Of a stretch of 64,000 bases of DNA, positions 8,069-17,341 are shown in pieces. The stretch's first letter is position 1; every line of letters begins with the position of its first letter. A program made the translations under genes and the position numbers. This DNA is from Sporisorium sorghi (Eukaryota > Basidiomycota > Ustilaginomycetes > Ustilaginales > Ustilaginaceae): the NCBI GenBank assembly GCA_023212695.1, contig JALCCG010000112.1:1-64000 (forward strand), written 5' to 3'. Below the pieces are notes generated by a model that saw nothing but the letters and a program-made list of their open reading frames with translations, was not told the DNA's origin and did no database searches.

Positions 8069-11000
8069 TCACTCCGCATCGTCGTCGTCGACATCATCGA
8101 CGCCCGCCCAAGCATCCTGAACAGCCGCCTTGCGCTGCGGCTCCGTATCGAGCAGTCGCGAGACATACGTATGCACCAGAGCCGTGTCCTCGAGCGTCTT
8201 GTGCAGCTTCGCCTTCTGATACGTGTACGGGCAGTCGAGGCTGACGCACTCGACGGGTCCCGGCCGTTCCATGCCGGCGCACGTCGAGCAGATGCGGTTG
8301 ATCGCCGAGGCCTGTCTTTCTAGCACGTGCAGTTTCGACGACACGGAATGGATGCTCTCGCCGGGCGATTGGCGACAGTCGAGGCAGACGAGCGCTTCCG
8401 TGCGCGACGAGCAGAGTAGACACGTCTCGGTGGCGTAGTGCGAGTTCAGCGTCGCGATCGCTGCGCTGTTCGACTGCCTTGCTGCCAGTTTCGGCGATGA
8501 CGGCGCTCGCTCAGCTTCTGCATCTAGTGCCGAGTCTTCGCCTTCCTGCTGAGCGACTGCCGCAGCGAGCAGCGCCGCAGTGGGCCGTTTGTTCCAATAC
8601 GCGTTGTTGGGCTTGGGCATCTCGTGAAACCACGCCTCGACGTCGGCGCCCAGCAGGTTGAACACTCGAACCAGAGGCGGGATGATGGTGCGCGTGATGT
8701 AGTACAGCGCATTGATCTGCAGCTGCGGATTCTTCAGGAACGCCTCGGGCGACACAGCCTGCTGGTTCAGCTTGGCTCGAGGCTCGCCCTGCGAGATGAT
8801 GTACGGCACCCGCTCTCCGTACTGCGGCTCGGAGCGTGGATCGGCCAGCATGCGTCTCGACGAAACAGCCGCTCCTGATGGTGGGGCCACTTTATCGCTG
8901 TACGACCCCAGACGCACCTCTTTGGCAAAGATGAAGTCTTGCGGACTCACGCGCCCTTCGAGGATCTTGCGCCATTGTCGTTGGAGGTAGCTTTTGACGA
9001 TGCTGAGGTCGCGCGACCGAAACAGGATGCGGATGCAGGCTTCGAGCATGCGCTGAATGGCAGGGTGGAAGTCGCGCCGAACCGTCTCGATGCCCTTGGC
9101 GTCGAAGCCAGGCTCGCGCTCGTCGAGCGTCTCGTACTTGAAGCCAACGTATCGCTTCTTGGCTAGAAGCACCGACGGCAGGTACACCTTTTCGAACTTG
9201 AGCTTGACAGGACGCGGGTTGAGGCTCGTCACCTTGTCGGCGATGAGGTGGCCCAGCCGGAACGCTTCCTCCTTGGTCCTGCTGGGAAGGTAGACGAAGA
9301 GCGAGTCTGTGTCGCCGTAGACCACTTGCGCACCCCACTCTTCCGTACCATTGATCAGATCCATTGCCTTCTCGAGCGTCTCTCTGCCCGTCTGCACGAT
9401 GGCATCTGCAATCTCGACGCACGGCATGCGACCGGAAAAGCTCGCCGACGTATACCCGTAGGTGACATTGGCCAACAGCTTGAGGGAGAGCTGCCTTGCG
9501 TTTTGGATGCGTTGAAACGACTTGTCCGCCTTGGTGCCCTTCATGGATCCTTTGACCATGACGCGCGTGTCGAGGATCTCGGACAGCATCTTGGCCAGCA
9601 GCGACTTGCGCACATCTGGCTTGACGAACAGCAGACCGTTGCTCGAAATGTTAACGTGGTCCGATAGCAGGCTCAACAGCCCTTTCGGCGGCGCGTACTC
9701 GGTGACGCCAAACTTGCTCGTGCCCTTGAAGCCGGCTACACGGCCCAGGCAGGTCGAGTAGCACAAGTTGTAGGCAATCATGATCGACGGATAGAGGGAC
9801 TGAAAGTCGAGCACGATCAGCGGTCCCTTGTAAAAGGCAGACTGAGGCTCCATGATGAGCGGCAGACACTCGGCGGCATTCTGCTTGCCCACCTGCGCTC
9901 TGCTCGGCGAGATGAGCACAAAGTTCTCCGGCTTGGCGATGCGCAGCATGATGCTTTCGACCTTGAACTGGCTCCCCCTCGAGATTACGGAAAAGAAGTC
10001 GATGCCGTAGATCCTGGCAAACTCGGCGGTGCGCAGAACAAACTCGGACTCGGAGATGATCTCGAGCTCCAACTCGACCATGTCGACGTAGTAGAGCAGC
10101 GCCTTCCTCACGAGCTCTGCGCGCCCGGACTTGAACCACTGCGTCAGCGTCTGGTGCGAGAACTTGGGTATACGACGATGCAGCAGATGGTAGCAGACGT
10201 TTTCGAGCGTGTAGAGGTTGAGCGTCAGCTCGCCCTTCATCAGTCGCCAGAGGTTGAGCGTGTGGCGGCCGGTGATGCGAAGGGCAGACGATTGGGTATA
10301 CGCGTAGTTGTCCGACTTGCCGCCCGCTCGACCAGTGTTGTGTACGATGGACCGTCCGATCTGGGGCACGAGGTCGAAGTCGTACTCTTTGCTGGCGCGC
10401 TCGATGATGTAACCCCAGGAAGAGGAGTGGATCTCCCAGCCGACGATGATCTCGGGATCAAAGGCACGCACAAGATCGATGAGCGTGTTGAAGAGTTCCA
10501 GCTCGTCTTCGACCACTTCGAGAGCCAGATGCGACAGGCCGAGACGGTCGACGTTGACGTCCTCCGCGGCGACGACGATGAGCCCCGTGCGCAGATCCGG
10601 GCGACTGCCTGTGTCCTGCAGGTTCTCGTCTTCGTTTTGGAACGAGTAGATGATGGCTTGGACGGCATCGAAGGCTGGATCCGGAAACAGGTTGCCGCGC
10701 GTGGTGGTTAGTACCTCGACGACGAGCGTCGTCATGTGTTGTTTGTCGCGCATGACGAGCGTTGTCGCTTTGTGTTGTGAGATCTTGAATCCGTAGTCGT
10801 TGGACTGGGTGAGCCTTTCGATCTGGGAGAGCAGACGTGCTCGTCGTCGCTTGGACCGCTGCTTTTCGACGACTTTCTCCTTTTGTCGCCATGCGCGCGC
10901 TTCGAGCATTGTTGGTGGCGGTGGCCCGTACTGCCAGTGTAGCCATCTCGGTGGCTTGCCTGAAGAAGTGACGGGAGCGGCAGATGGATGCCAGTGCTCA

Positions 11001-13099
11001 AAGAGGCGCAGGTAGGGGAGCGTGCGAGACTGAAATTGGAACATGCGGCCGGCGTACTCTCTCGATCGGGCGGGGACGTCATTCGGGTCGCTGAAAAAGG
11101 GTTCTGGATGGATCTGGCGTACGATAGAGAAGAGCGAAAAGGTCTCGACGACGGTGCGAACGGAAGGAGCCGGTTCATGGAAGGTCAAGAGACGCCGGCG
11201 TGGTGCTGGTGACGGTGACGATAATGCAACCTGGTCTTGCGACTCTTCTCCAGCGGAAAGCAAGGCTGCATCGGCGAATCTGACCTTGGTCGATCGGTTG
11301 GGCTCTGAAGTCGGAGCTGAGCGGCTGCCACTTGTGCCATTGGTAATGGCCGACGAGCGATCCTGCTTGGCTTGCTTGAACTTGCGGACGCTAGCCTCGT
11401 GGAACTGCTTTGACGGCCGGGAAGATGGGCTGGCTGTGGGTGTTGTGGCGTCCTCTCCGTGCAGATCAGCATGTCGGCGCTTTTTGGGCGTGGAAGAGGG
11501 ACTCTTGTTGAAGGTGCTGCTTGTCGACAAGTTGGAATTGGAGTGAGAGCTGTCTGTCCGTTGCCACTTGCGCGGCGTGGTTGGCCGATTCACCTGAGCG
11601 TCCGCTTGCTCGGTAAGGTCGGCGTCGTTGACCTCCTCTTCTTGATCCGAGGGAGGATCGATGTTGGCTGCGGCGTCTTGCTTTTCGGCTTGCTGCAGCC
11701 GATGATTGAATTCTTGGCTCTTGAAGAGCTTGGTGTCGAAGTCGTCGGCCTCTTCCTTCAGCTGCTGCGACAGCTGAGTAGGATTCGTTGGATCCGACTG
11801 GCCACGTTGTGTCTGCGATATGACGTGCTGGAGATCGTATAATTTCGACGAGGCCGAGGGACCAGTTCGCTGCGAGTAGGGATCTGCAGCGTAGATCTGA
11901 TCCTGGTATGGATGGAACACCTCGACGGCGTCGAAGGTGGTCATGATATACTGATCAAGACCGGGTCGATCGGTGAAGTGGTTCGCGTTGTGCTCACGCG
12001 GCAGTGTCTTTTGCTTTTCGTCCAGGAGACGTTTCTCGAGCAGCAGTCGCATGCGATCCTCGGACATCCACGCTGGTGACTCTCCGGTAGCAAAGGCACG
12101 CGGATCTCGTGCTGGGTCTTCTTGGGGAATGGAAGGCGGCAATCCAGCGGCGCTACGTCGATTCTTTTCGTCCTCCCACAGCCCGGACAAGCTCGGAACG
12201 AGGATGTTTTGGTCTGGCGAGGCGTTGGGAGTTTCGTCAAAGTCGCTATGGATATCTCGCTGCTTCAGCCGACGACGGTTGATGATCCAGGGGGCGCTTG
12301 CATCCGCCTCAAGTTCACAGTGCGTCCCGCGGTGCACATCTTCGGCTTGGACATGAGCGTAAGGTATTGAGTTGCGATTCCAGATCTTGCTGCGAAAGTC
12401 GAGTGGGGACGGCTCGTCACTTACTATCGTGCTTCCTTCAGGGATGGGAAGACGAAATCGTACGTCGTCGAGATCGACGTAATCGCAGCCAAAGATGTTG
12501 TAGTCGAGCATGAACTGGAGCTGGTAGCGGATGTGGATCTCGAAGGGCTGAAAGACGGTTTTCATGACACCTCCGGACTCAAGAATGGCTGCGATACGAT
12601 AGTTGTGCGATGGGTCGACGAATGAAATCTTGAGGAAGTACGAGTATCCAACGTGGTAGCCGTAAAAATTGACGCCCTTGCAGAGGTGGATGGCGGCGAT
12701 GAACTGGCTGGCTTCCGGGTCGTCCGGATTGCGGCGAAGGGAGGCAGCCATGGCAGCATTGAGCTCTCTGCCCAGGCGATGGATGTATCTGAGCACACCA
12801 TCTGGATCGAGAGAGCCCTTGTATTGGATGTAGCAGTAGGGATAGACGTTGTGAATGTGCAGGCATACGCGCTGACCTGCAGGCGTTGCGCCAAAGATGC
12901 GGAGGATGGGAACCTTCCTGAGGGATTGACCTTCTGCATTGAAGGCACACTGCGTGCGATCTAGTGGCGTAGGTACGGTCAAGACGTGGTCGATGTTGAT
13001 GAGTCGTACGCGAAAGAAGGGATCGGTTGAGGCTGAGTCGATCTTTTCGGTGCGTGGCGCAGCAGCATTGCTCTGATCTGCCGTTTCCGTATTCGGCAT
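8069..13099 (-). CDS. rev3: DNA polymerase zeta catalytic subunit Rev3
   Basis: A single 1,676-residue frame with the full layout of Rev3, the B-family polymerase for mutagenic translesion synthesis. The N-terminal domain is present (from residue ~25, with HIHNVYPYCYIQYKG near 90-105). A long disordered Ser/Pro/Lys-rich middle follows (about 430-600). The exonuclease-fold and palm region have DFQSLYPSIMIAYN at about 1098 and YGDTDSLF at about 1261, the two metal-binding Asp motifs, plus KKRYVGF downstream. Near the C-terminus are two Cys modules: CLLC...CLDC at ~1560-1575 and CSTC...C...C at ~1613-1632. The second is the position of the 4Fe-4S cluster that contacts accessory subunits. It is divergent from pms1 across a 366-bp promoter. 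It is shorter than human REV3L but close to yeast Rev3. Confidence 0.96.
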   Translation of the reverse strand: MPNTETADQSNAAAPRTEKIDSASTDPFFRVRLINIDHVLTVPTPLDRTQCAFNAEGQSLRKVPILRIFGATPAGQRVCLHIHNVYPYCYIQYKGSLDPDGVLRYIHRLGRELNAAMAASLRRNPDDPEASQFIAAIHLCKGVNFYGYHVGYSYFLKISFVDPSHNYRIAAILESGGVMKTVFQPFEIHIRYQLQFMLDYNIFGCDYVDLDDVRFRLPIPEGSTIVSDEPSPLDFRSKIWNRNSIPYAHVQAEDVHRGTHCELEADASAPWIINRRRLKQRDIHSDFDETPNASPDQNILVPSLSGLWEDEKNRRSAAGLPPSIPQEDPARDPRAFATGESPAWMSEDRMRLLLEKRLLDEKQKTLPREHNANHFTDRPGLDQYIMTTFDAVEVFHPYQDQIYAADPYSQRTGPSASSKLYDLQHVISQTQRGQSDPTNPTQLSQQLKEEADDFDTKLFKSQEFNHRLQQAEKQDAAANIDPPSDQEEEVNDADLTEQADAQVNRPTTPRKWQRTDSSHSNSNLSTSSTFNKSPSSTPKKRRHADLHGEDATTPTASPSSRPSKQFHEASVRKFKQAKQDRSSAITNGTSGSRSAPTSEPNRSTKVRFADAALLSAGEESQDQVALSSPSPAPRRRLLTFHEPAPSVRTVVETFSLFSIVRQIHPEPFFSDPNDVPARSREYAGRMFQFQSRTLPYLRLFEHWHPSAAPVTSSGKPPRWLHWQYGPPPPTMLEARAWRQKEKVVEKQRSKRRRARLLSQIERLTQSNDYGFKISQHKATTLVMRDKQHMTTLVVEVLTTTRGNLFPDPAFDAVQAIIYSFQNEDENLQDTGSRPDLRTGLIVVAAEDVNVDRLGLSHLALEVVEDELELFNTLIDLVRAFDPEIIVGWEIHSSSWGYIIERASKEYDFDLVPQIGRSIVHNTGRAGGKSDNYAYTQSSALRITGRHTLNLWRLMKGELTLNLYTLENVCYHLLHRRIPKFSHQTLTQWFKSGRAELVRKALLYYVDMVELELEIISESEFVLRTAEFARIYGIDFFSVISRGSQFKVESIMLRIAKPENFVLISPSRAQVGKQNAAECLPLIMEPQSAFYKGPLIVLDFQSLYPSIMIAYNLCYSTCLGRVAGFKGTSKFGVTEYAPPKGLLSLLSDHVNISSNGLLFVKPDVRKSLLAKMLSEILDTRVMVKGSMKGTKADKSFQRIQNARQLSLKLLANVTYGYTSASFSGRMPCVEIADAIVQTGRETLEKAMDLINGTEEWGAQVVYGDTDSLFVYLPSRTKEEAFRLGHLIADKVTSLNPRPVKLKFEKVYLPSVLLAKKRYVGFKYETLDEREPGFDAKGIETVRRDFHPAIQRMLEACIRILFRSRDLSIVKSYLQRQWRKILEGRVSPQDFIFAKEVRLGSYSDKVAPPSGAAVSSRRMLADPRSEPQYGERVPYIISQGEPRAKLNQQAVSPEAFLKNPQLQINALYYITRTIIPPLVRVFNLLGADVEAWFHEMPKPNNAYWNKRPTAALLAAAVAQQEGEDSALDAEAERAPSSPKLAARQSNSAAIATLNSHYATETCLLCSSRTEALVCLDCRQSPGESIHSVSSKLHVLERQASAINRICSTCAGMERPGPVECVSLDCPYTYQKAKLHKTLEDTALVHTYVSRLLDTEPQRKAAVQDAWAGVDDVDDDDAE

Positions 13100-13465
13100 G
13101 GTGAGTCGATAGGATCGATACTAGCTATCAGGCGCCACGTCATTCTCGTGATTGATGAGGCGCCATCATCGTGGTAGATTGCTTGCTTGTTGGTGGAAGT
13201 CAAGAGAGAGGATCGTGATCAGCTGTTCGAGAGGGTCCAGCTCGACTGAGGTGGAGGTGCTCCGCTCAACGCTCTAACATTTACGAAAAAACGCGGTCAC
13301 GCGCACGTAATTCACGCCACGCGGAGAAGCCGAGATTAACACTTTCATTTATGACACACGCACGCACGCACGCACGCACGCTTGCTCGTTGACTCAGCCT
13401 CATCGACTCAGCTCAACAATCTGCGGATCTTCCACCATGAAGTCAAGCTGAAGCTGAAGGTCATC
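13100..13465. promoter_or_regulatory. Divergent rev3/pms1 promoter with three ACGCG cores
   Basis: A 366-bp gap between two divergent genome-maintenance genes. ACGCG occurs at 13291-13295, 13299-13303 and 13319-13323, all within 33 bp. This is the core of the MluI cell-cycle box bound by MBF-type (Mbp1/Swi6) factors in fungi, which control S-phase genes. Cell-cycle control is an inference. An ACGC microsatellite lies on the pms1 side. Confidence 0.5.
13357..13381. repeat. ACGC tetranucleotide microsatellite
   Basis: About six copies of ACGC, located 85 bp upstream of the preferred pms1 start codon. Confidence 0.85.
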
Positions 13466-16315
13466 ATGGCCGAGGCTCAGGAAAGCAACGGCGGCGAGGG
13501 TGCTTCCTCGGTCATCCGCGCCATCCCCTCCAGCGATGTCCACCGGATCACCAGTGGCCAGGTGGTCCTCGATCTGCAGACGGCGGTCAAGGAACTCATC
13601 GAGAATGCACTCGACGCCTCTGCCAACAACATTGCCATCCACTTCCGCGACTACGGCGCCGACTCGCTCGAAGTGGTCGACAACGGGACCGGCATCGACC
13701 CTTCCAACTACGCTTCGGTGGCTCTCAAGCACTACACTAGCAAGCTCTCTTGCTTTTCGGATCTCGCTCTAGTACGCACCTTTGGCTTTCGAGGCGAGGC
13801 GCTCTCGTCGCTCTGCGCTCTAGCCAAGGTCACGATCCATACGGCGACCTCGGACCAGGCTCCCATGGGCACCATTCTTCAACTCAATCGATCCGGCAAG
13901 GTCGACAGCGACACGGGCAAAGCCGCACGCCAGCGAGGCACCACCATCACCATCGAGGGCCTCTTCAAGTCGCTGCCCGTGCGCAGGAAGGAATTCGAAA
14001 AGAACCTCAAACGCGAATATACCAAGGCGCAAAACCTGCTTCAGGCTTACGCTCTCATCACCAAAGGTGTGAGATGGACTATGACAAATACCCCAGCAGG
14101 CGGTCGCAAAACGCCTCAGTTCAGTGTCAACTCGTCCAACGCCGAGAACTACCTTTCCGCCAACGTGTCGGCTCTGTTCGGAGCCAAAGTGGTGCCGACA
14201 CTCATGCCTCTCAATCTCGAGCTCACCTTTTCCGTCGCACGATCGCATAGCAAGCTGGCTCACGCCGCGGCACACGCTGATATCGACGCAGGTGATGACG
14301 GCGACGACCAAATCACACGCCACGACGAGGCATCCACCGTCCAAGTCGTCGGCCTCATCAGCAAACCCGTCTACGGCTCTGGCCGCACCTCGTCCGACCG
14401 CCAATTCTTCTACATCAACGGACGTCCCTGGGAAGCAGGTCGCGTCAGTCGAGCCTTTAACGAGGTGTACAAGTCGTTCAACTCGAACCATTTCCCCTTT
14501 GTCGTCGCCGATTTCCGACTGCCTACCGACTCGTACGATGTCAATGTCAGCCCGGACAAGCGCACCATCTTCCTGCACGAGGAGAGCCGCCTGATCGAAA
14601 AGGTCAAGCAGGCGCTCGAGGATCTTTTTGCTCCCAGCCGAGCCACCTTTCTCGTCAATGGAGCCAGCCATTCCCTTCGCAATGGGAGCGGCGCCGCAGG
14701 ACTGTCTGCACAGTCCAAGCTCAAAGGATTCTTGCCCAGGTCCACAGAGGAGCACCTAGCAGATGATCGCGGCGAGGATGAAGCAGTCCAGTCCTCTGAT
14801 GATGAGCAAGTCAACGACCAGCAGAATCAGGCAGAGGGCCATGATGAGGTGAATGTCGATCCCTCAGCCTCAAGGCGTCGCGACCAGGATGCTCACGACC
14901 TCGAATATCGCGAAGACTCGAGCTCTCTTCCACCGCTTCCCTCGCGCCAGCATATAGTGCAGATGGACGAGAACGACGGAAGTGAGCCTGACGTTCCGGC
15001 GCCACCGGCTCCTGAAGCGGAATCTGAAGAGCATCCTTCATCGAAGCGAGACGTGGACGAGGTTCTCGACACGACGCAGGCCTCCTGGTCACCCGTCAAA
15101 AAGCAGCGCACAGCATCGTCTCCCGCAAAAGAGCTCGACGCAGCCGCATTCGAGCGGTCACCGAGGGAAGCCAGGACTGTCTTGGGGTCGCTGCGAACAT
15201 TCGCACTCCCCGGAACGCAGGCTGAGCACGATCTGCCCGTTTCCGAGCGAATGGCCATGGGAAATCAAGACGACGACGAGTCGACGCCCATGGCAATGCC
15301 GGCCGAAGCATCTTCAGAGGACGAGCAAGGCGTGAATATTGGCGACGATAACCAGGCCCAAGACGAAGCAGACGAGCCTCTGTCCAACAAGCTGGCTGCG
15401 ATGCACGAAACGGCTGTCACGAGCGATGTCTTTGATGACGACGAAATTATCCCTTTCGACATGGATCGTCTGCAGCGGCAAATGCGGGAGAGACGCGCAT
15501 CAGCCTTGAAGGACCAGCCCGCAGAGCTGCCTGCATCGGGAGACGAGGAGCTGCTCCAAGGTGCTGGTGTGGACAACCAAGACGAAGCCCAGGTCGAGCG
15601 AGCCCTGTCCCGCGTCATCCACAAGCAAGACTTTTCCGCAATGGACGTCGTCGGCCAGTTCAATCTTGGCTTCATCATCGCACGTCGGCGAACGCAGCCA
15701 GACGCCTCTTCGGACGAGATGGACGACCTCTTCATCGTCGACCAGCACGCCTCGGACGAAAAGTTCAACTTTGAGACGCTCCAGCTCACCACGCAGATAC
15801 GCTCGCAGAAGCTTATCGTCCCGCGCGCGCTCGAACTCTCCGCTTCAGACGAGTTGGTCGCCATCGAGCATCAGCAGACGCTGCTCTCCAATGGCTTTGA
15901 GATTGCCGTTTCCGAGACGGGGCTTCCGGGGACGAGGGTCAAGCTGGTCGCTCAGCCAATCAGCAAGGCGACGGTCTTTGGCGTCAAGGATCTCGAAGAG
16001 TTGCTCTACCTTCTGCGAGACACGACCGCAGGCTCGGAAGCGGCAAAGGGCATCCGGTGCAGCAAGGCGAGGGCCATGTTTGCGAGTAGGGCCTGCAGAA
16101 AGTCGATCATGATTGGCACCGCGCTCAACAAGGCCAGGATGGGCGCCGTTTTGAGGAACATGGGCACGATCGAGCAGCCCTGGAACTGTCCGCACGGCCG
16201 CCCGACGATGCGCCACCTGGCATGTCTCAAGACGCTGGATGCAGCTAAGCAAGTTGCAAAGGCGCAAGGTGATGCAGAGCCGACATGGGATGAGCTCGTT
16301 CGATGTCTCGACTAG
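13466..16315 (+). CDS. pms1: DNA mismatch repair endonuclease Pms1 (MutL homologue, human PMS2 type)
   Basis: The frame is open from 13382, but I choose the Met at 13466 (ATCATGG context): the family's conserved N-terminus follows closely (VIRAIPSSDVHRI), and the upstream extension is Leu/Lys-rich with no similarity. This gives 949 residues. The N-terminal GHKL ATPase has ELIENALDASA, DNGTGI and GFRGEAL (near residue 107). A transducer domain follows, then an acidic disordered linker (about 430-700). The C-terminal domain carries the nuclease metal site DQHASDEKFNFE (about 759), and further downstream ACRKSIMIG and CPHGRP. It is therefore the catalytic, nicking partner of an Mlh1-Pms1 heterodimer rather than Mlh1 itself. 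No intron is needed. Confidence 0.96.
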   Translation: MAEAQESNGGEGASSVIRAIPSSDVHRITSGQVVLDLQTAVKELIENALDASANNIAIHFRDYGADSLEVVDNGTGIDPSNYASVALKHYTSKLSCFSDLALVRTFGFRGEALSSLCALAKVTIHTATSDQAPMGTILQLNRSGKVDSDTGKAARQRGTTITIEGLFKSLPVRRKEFEKNLKREYTKAQNLLQAYALITKGVRWTMTNTPAGGRKTPQFSVNSSNAENYLSANVSALFGAKVVPTLMPLNLELTFSVARSHSKLAHAAAHADIDAGDDGDDQITRHDEASTVQVVGLISKPVYGSGRTSSDRQFFYINGRPWEAGRVSRAFNEVYKSFNSNHFPFVVADFRLPTDSYDVNVSPDKRTIFLHEESRLIEKVKQALEDLFAPSRATFLVNGASHSLRNGSGAAGLSAQSKLKGFLPRSTEEHLADDRGEDEAVQSSDDEQVNDQQNQAEGHDEVNVDPSASRRRDQDAHDLEYREDSSSLPPLPSRQHIVQMDENDGSEPDVPAPPAPEAESEEHPSSKRDVDEVLDTTQASWSPVKKQRTASSPAKELDAAAFERSPREARTVLGSLRTFALPGTQAEHDLPVSERMAMGNQDDDESTPMAMPAEASSEDEQGVNIGDDNQAQDEADEPLSNKLAAMHETAVTSDVFDDDEIIPFDMDRLQRQMRERRASALKDQPAELPASGDEELLQGAGVDNQDEAQVERALSRVIHKQDFSAMDVVGQFNLGFIIARRRTQPDASSDEMDDLFIVDQHASDEKFNFETLQLTTQIRSQKLIVPRALELSASDELVAIEHQQTLLSNGFEIAVSETGLPGTRVKLVAQPISKATVFGVKDLEELLYLLRDTTAGSEAAKGIRCSKARAMFASRACRKSIMIGTALNKARMGAVLRNMGTIEQPWNCPHGRPTMRHLACLKTLDAAKQVAKAQGDAEPTWDELVRCLD

Positions 16316-17277
16316 CTGAATGCAAGCATCGAATCGCGATTCTTCTCGTTCGTGGTGTGGTTGGGGAGAAAGGCGTTGACTGAGCATGCGAAATCTGACA
16401 TCGTAAGACAAAGCACCACGAGCGCCGTGATTGGCCCTTAGACGGCGATCTGCTGCATTGATTTCGGGTAGCATGACAGCCGGCCTTGACGCCGATGCCA
16501 AGACTTGTTACGAAGTTGGCGTGACAACGCATACAGCTCAACGGACCGGAACATCGCGTCGGTCCGCACCGTCACTTTGCGTGTGCTCTACTTCGGCTAG
16601 TAGCAGCGCCAGGACCGGAACAGGACCGCCATACCGGTCTCGTGGGCGCCGATTGGGCATGTCAACGCTATTGAGAACGTCCCAGGAACAGCACGTGAGC
16701 GATTGGAACGTCGAAATGGTTTTGCCGGCTACTCGTCACTCGCGTCATAGCTTCACCGCTTGGCCATCGCACTCAAGGATGACTTTCATCCACACGAGTG
16801 ACGGAGGACGGCAAACCGGCTATAGACACAAGAAAGACTCGCAACTCCGTGTTTGGATATGTAGAGAAGCTGCCGTCGCTGCGGCAAGGTCTGTGAAGCT
16901 GCCTGAGGAGACTGTGATTGGCTGGACGAGTGGTGAAATGTAGCGCCGAACATCCCGACCGGCGAACTGGCATGCTCGACTCTGTGCCAACTCCGACTTC
17001 ACTCGCAAAGACCCGCGGGTGCGGTACCACAGCGAGACGCAAAGCCGCGTCTTGCCGCCTTTTCTCGCAGATTGACCGAGCAATTCACCGTTTTTCTCGA
17101 CTCCGCCAAAATTTGCACGCGGGGGAACCAATTTTTTGTCCCCCTTTTCCCTGACATCTGTCGAAATTCGCTGGCACAGTGGCGAAAAGGCAGCCAAATT
17201 CCTCGCTGGATTCGCCGTTCGGTTCTGCCGACGCGCGACCGAGATTTACCGAGGCCTCCAACGTCCCCCGCTCAATA
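16316..17277. other. Intergenic region between pms1 and the transposon
   Basis: About 960 bp with GC content like the rest of the window. Short frames on both strands have no domain or continuity. It ends at the TA dinucleotide that flanks the element at 17276-17277. Confidence 0.5.
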
Positions 17278-17300
17278 CAGTCTGCTCGTGGTAATTGAAT
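17278..17300. repeat. Left terminal inverted repeat of the pogo-like element
   Basis: 23 bp, beginning CAGTCTGCTCGTGG. It differs from the right end at positions 7, 12 and 16. It is preceded by TA at 17276-17277. Confidence 0.93.
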
Positions 17301-17341
17301 ATTGTTGGGCCAGAAGAAATAGTATTCAAAATGCGAAATAT

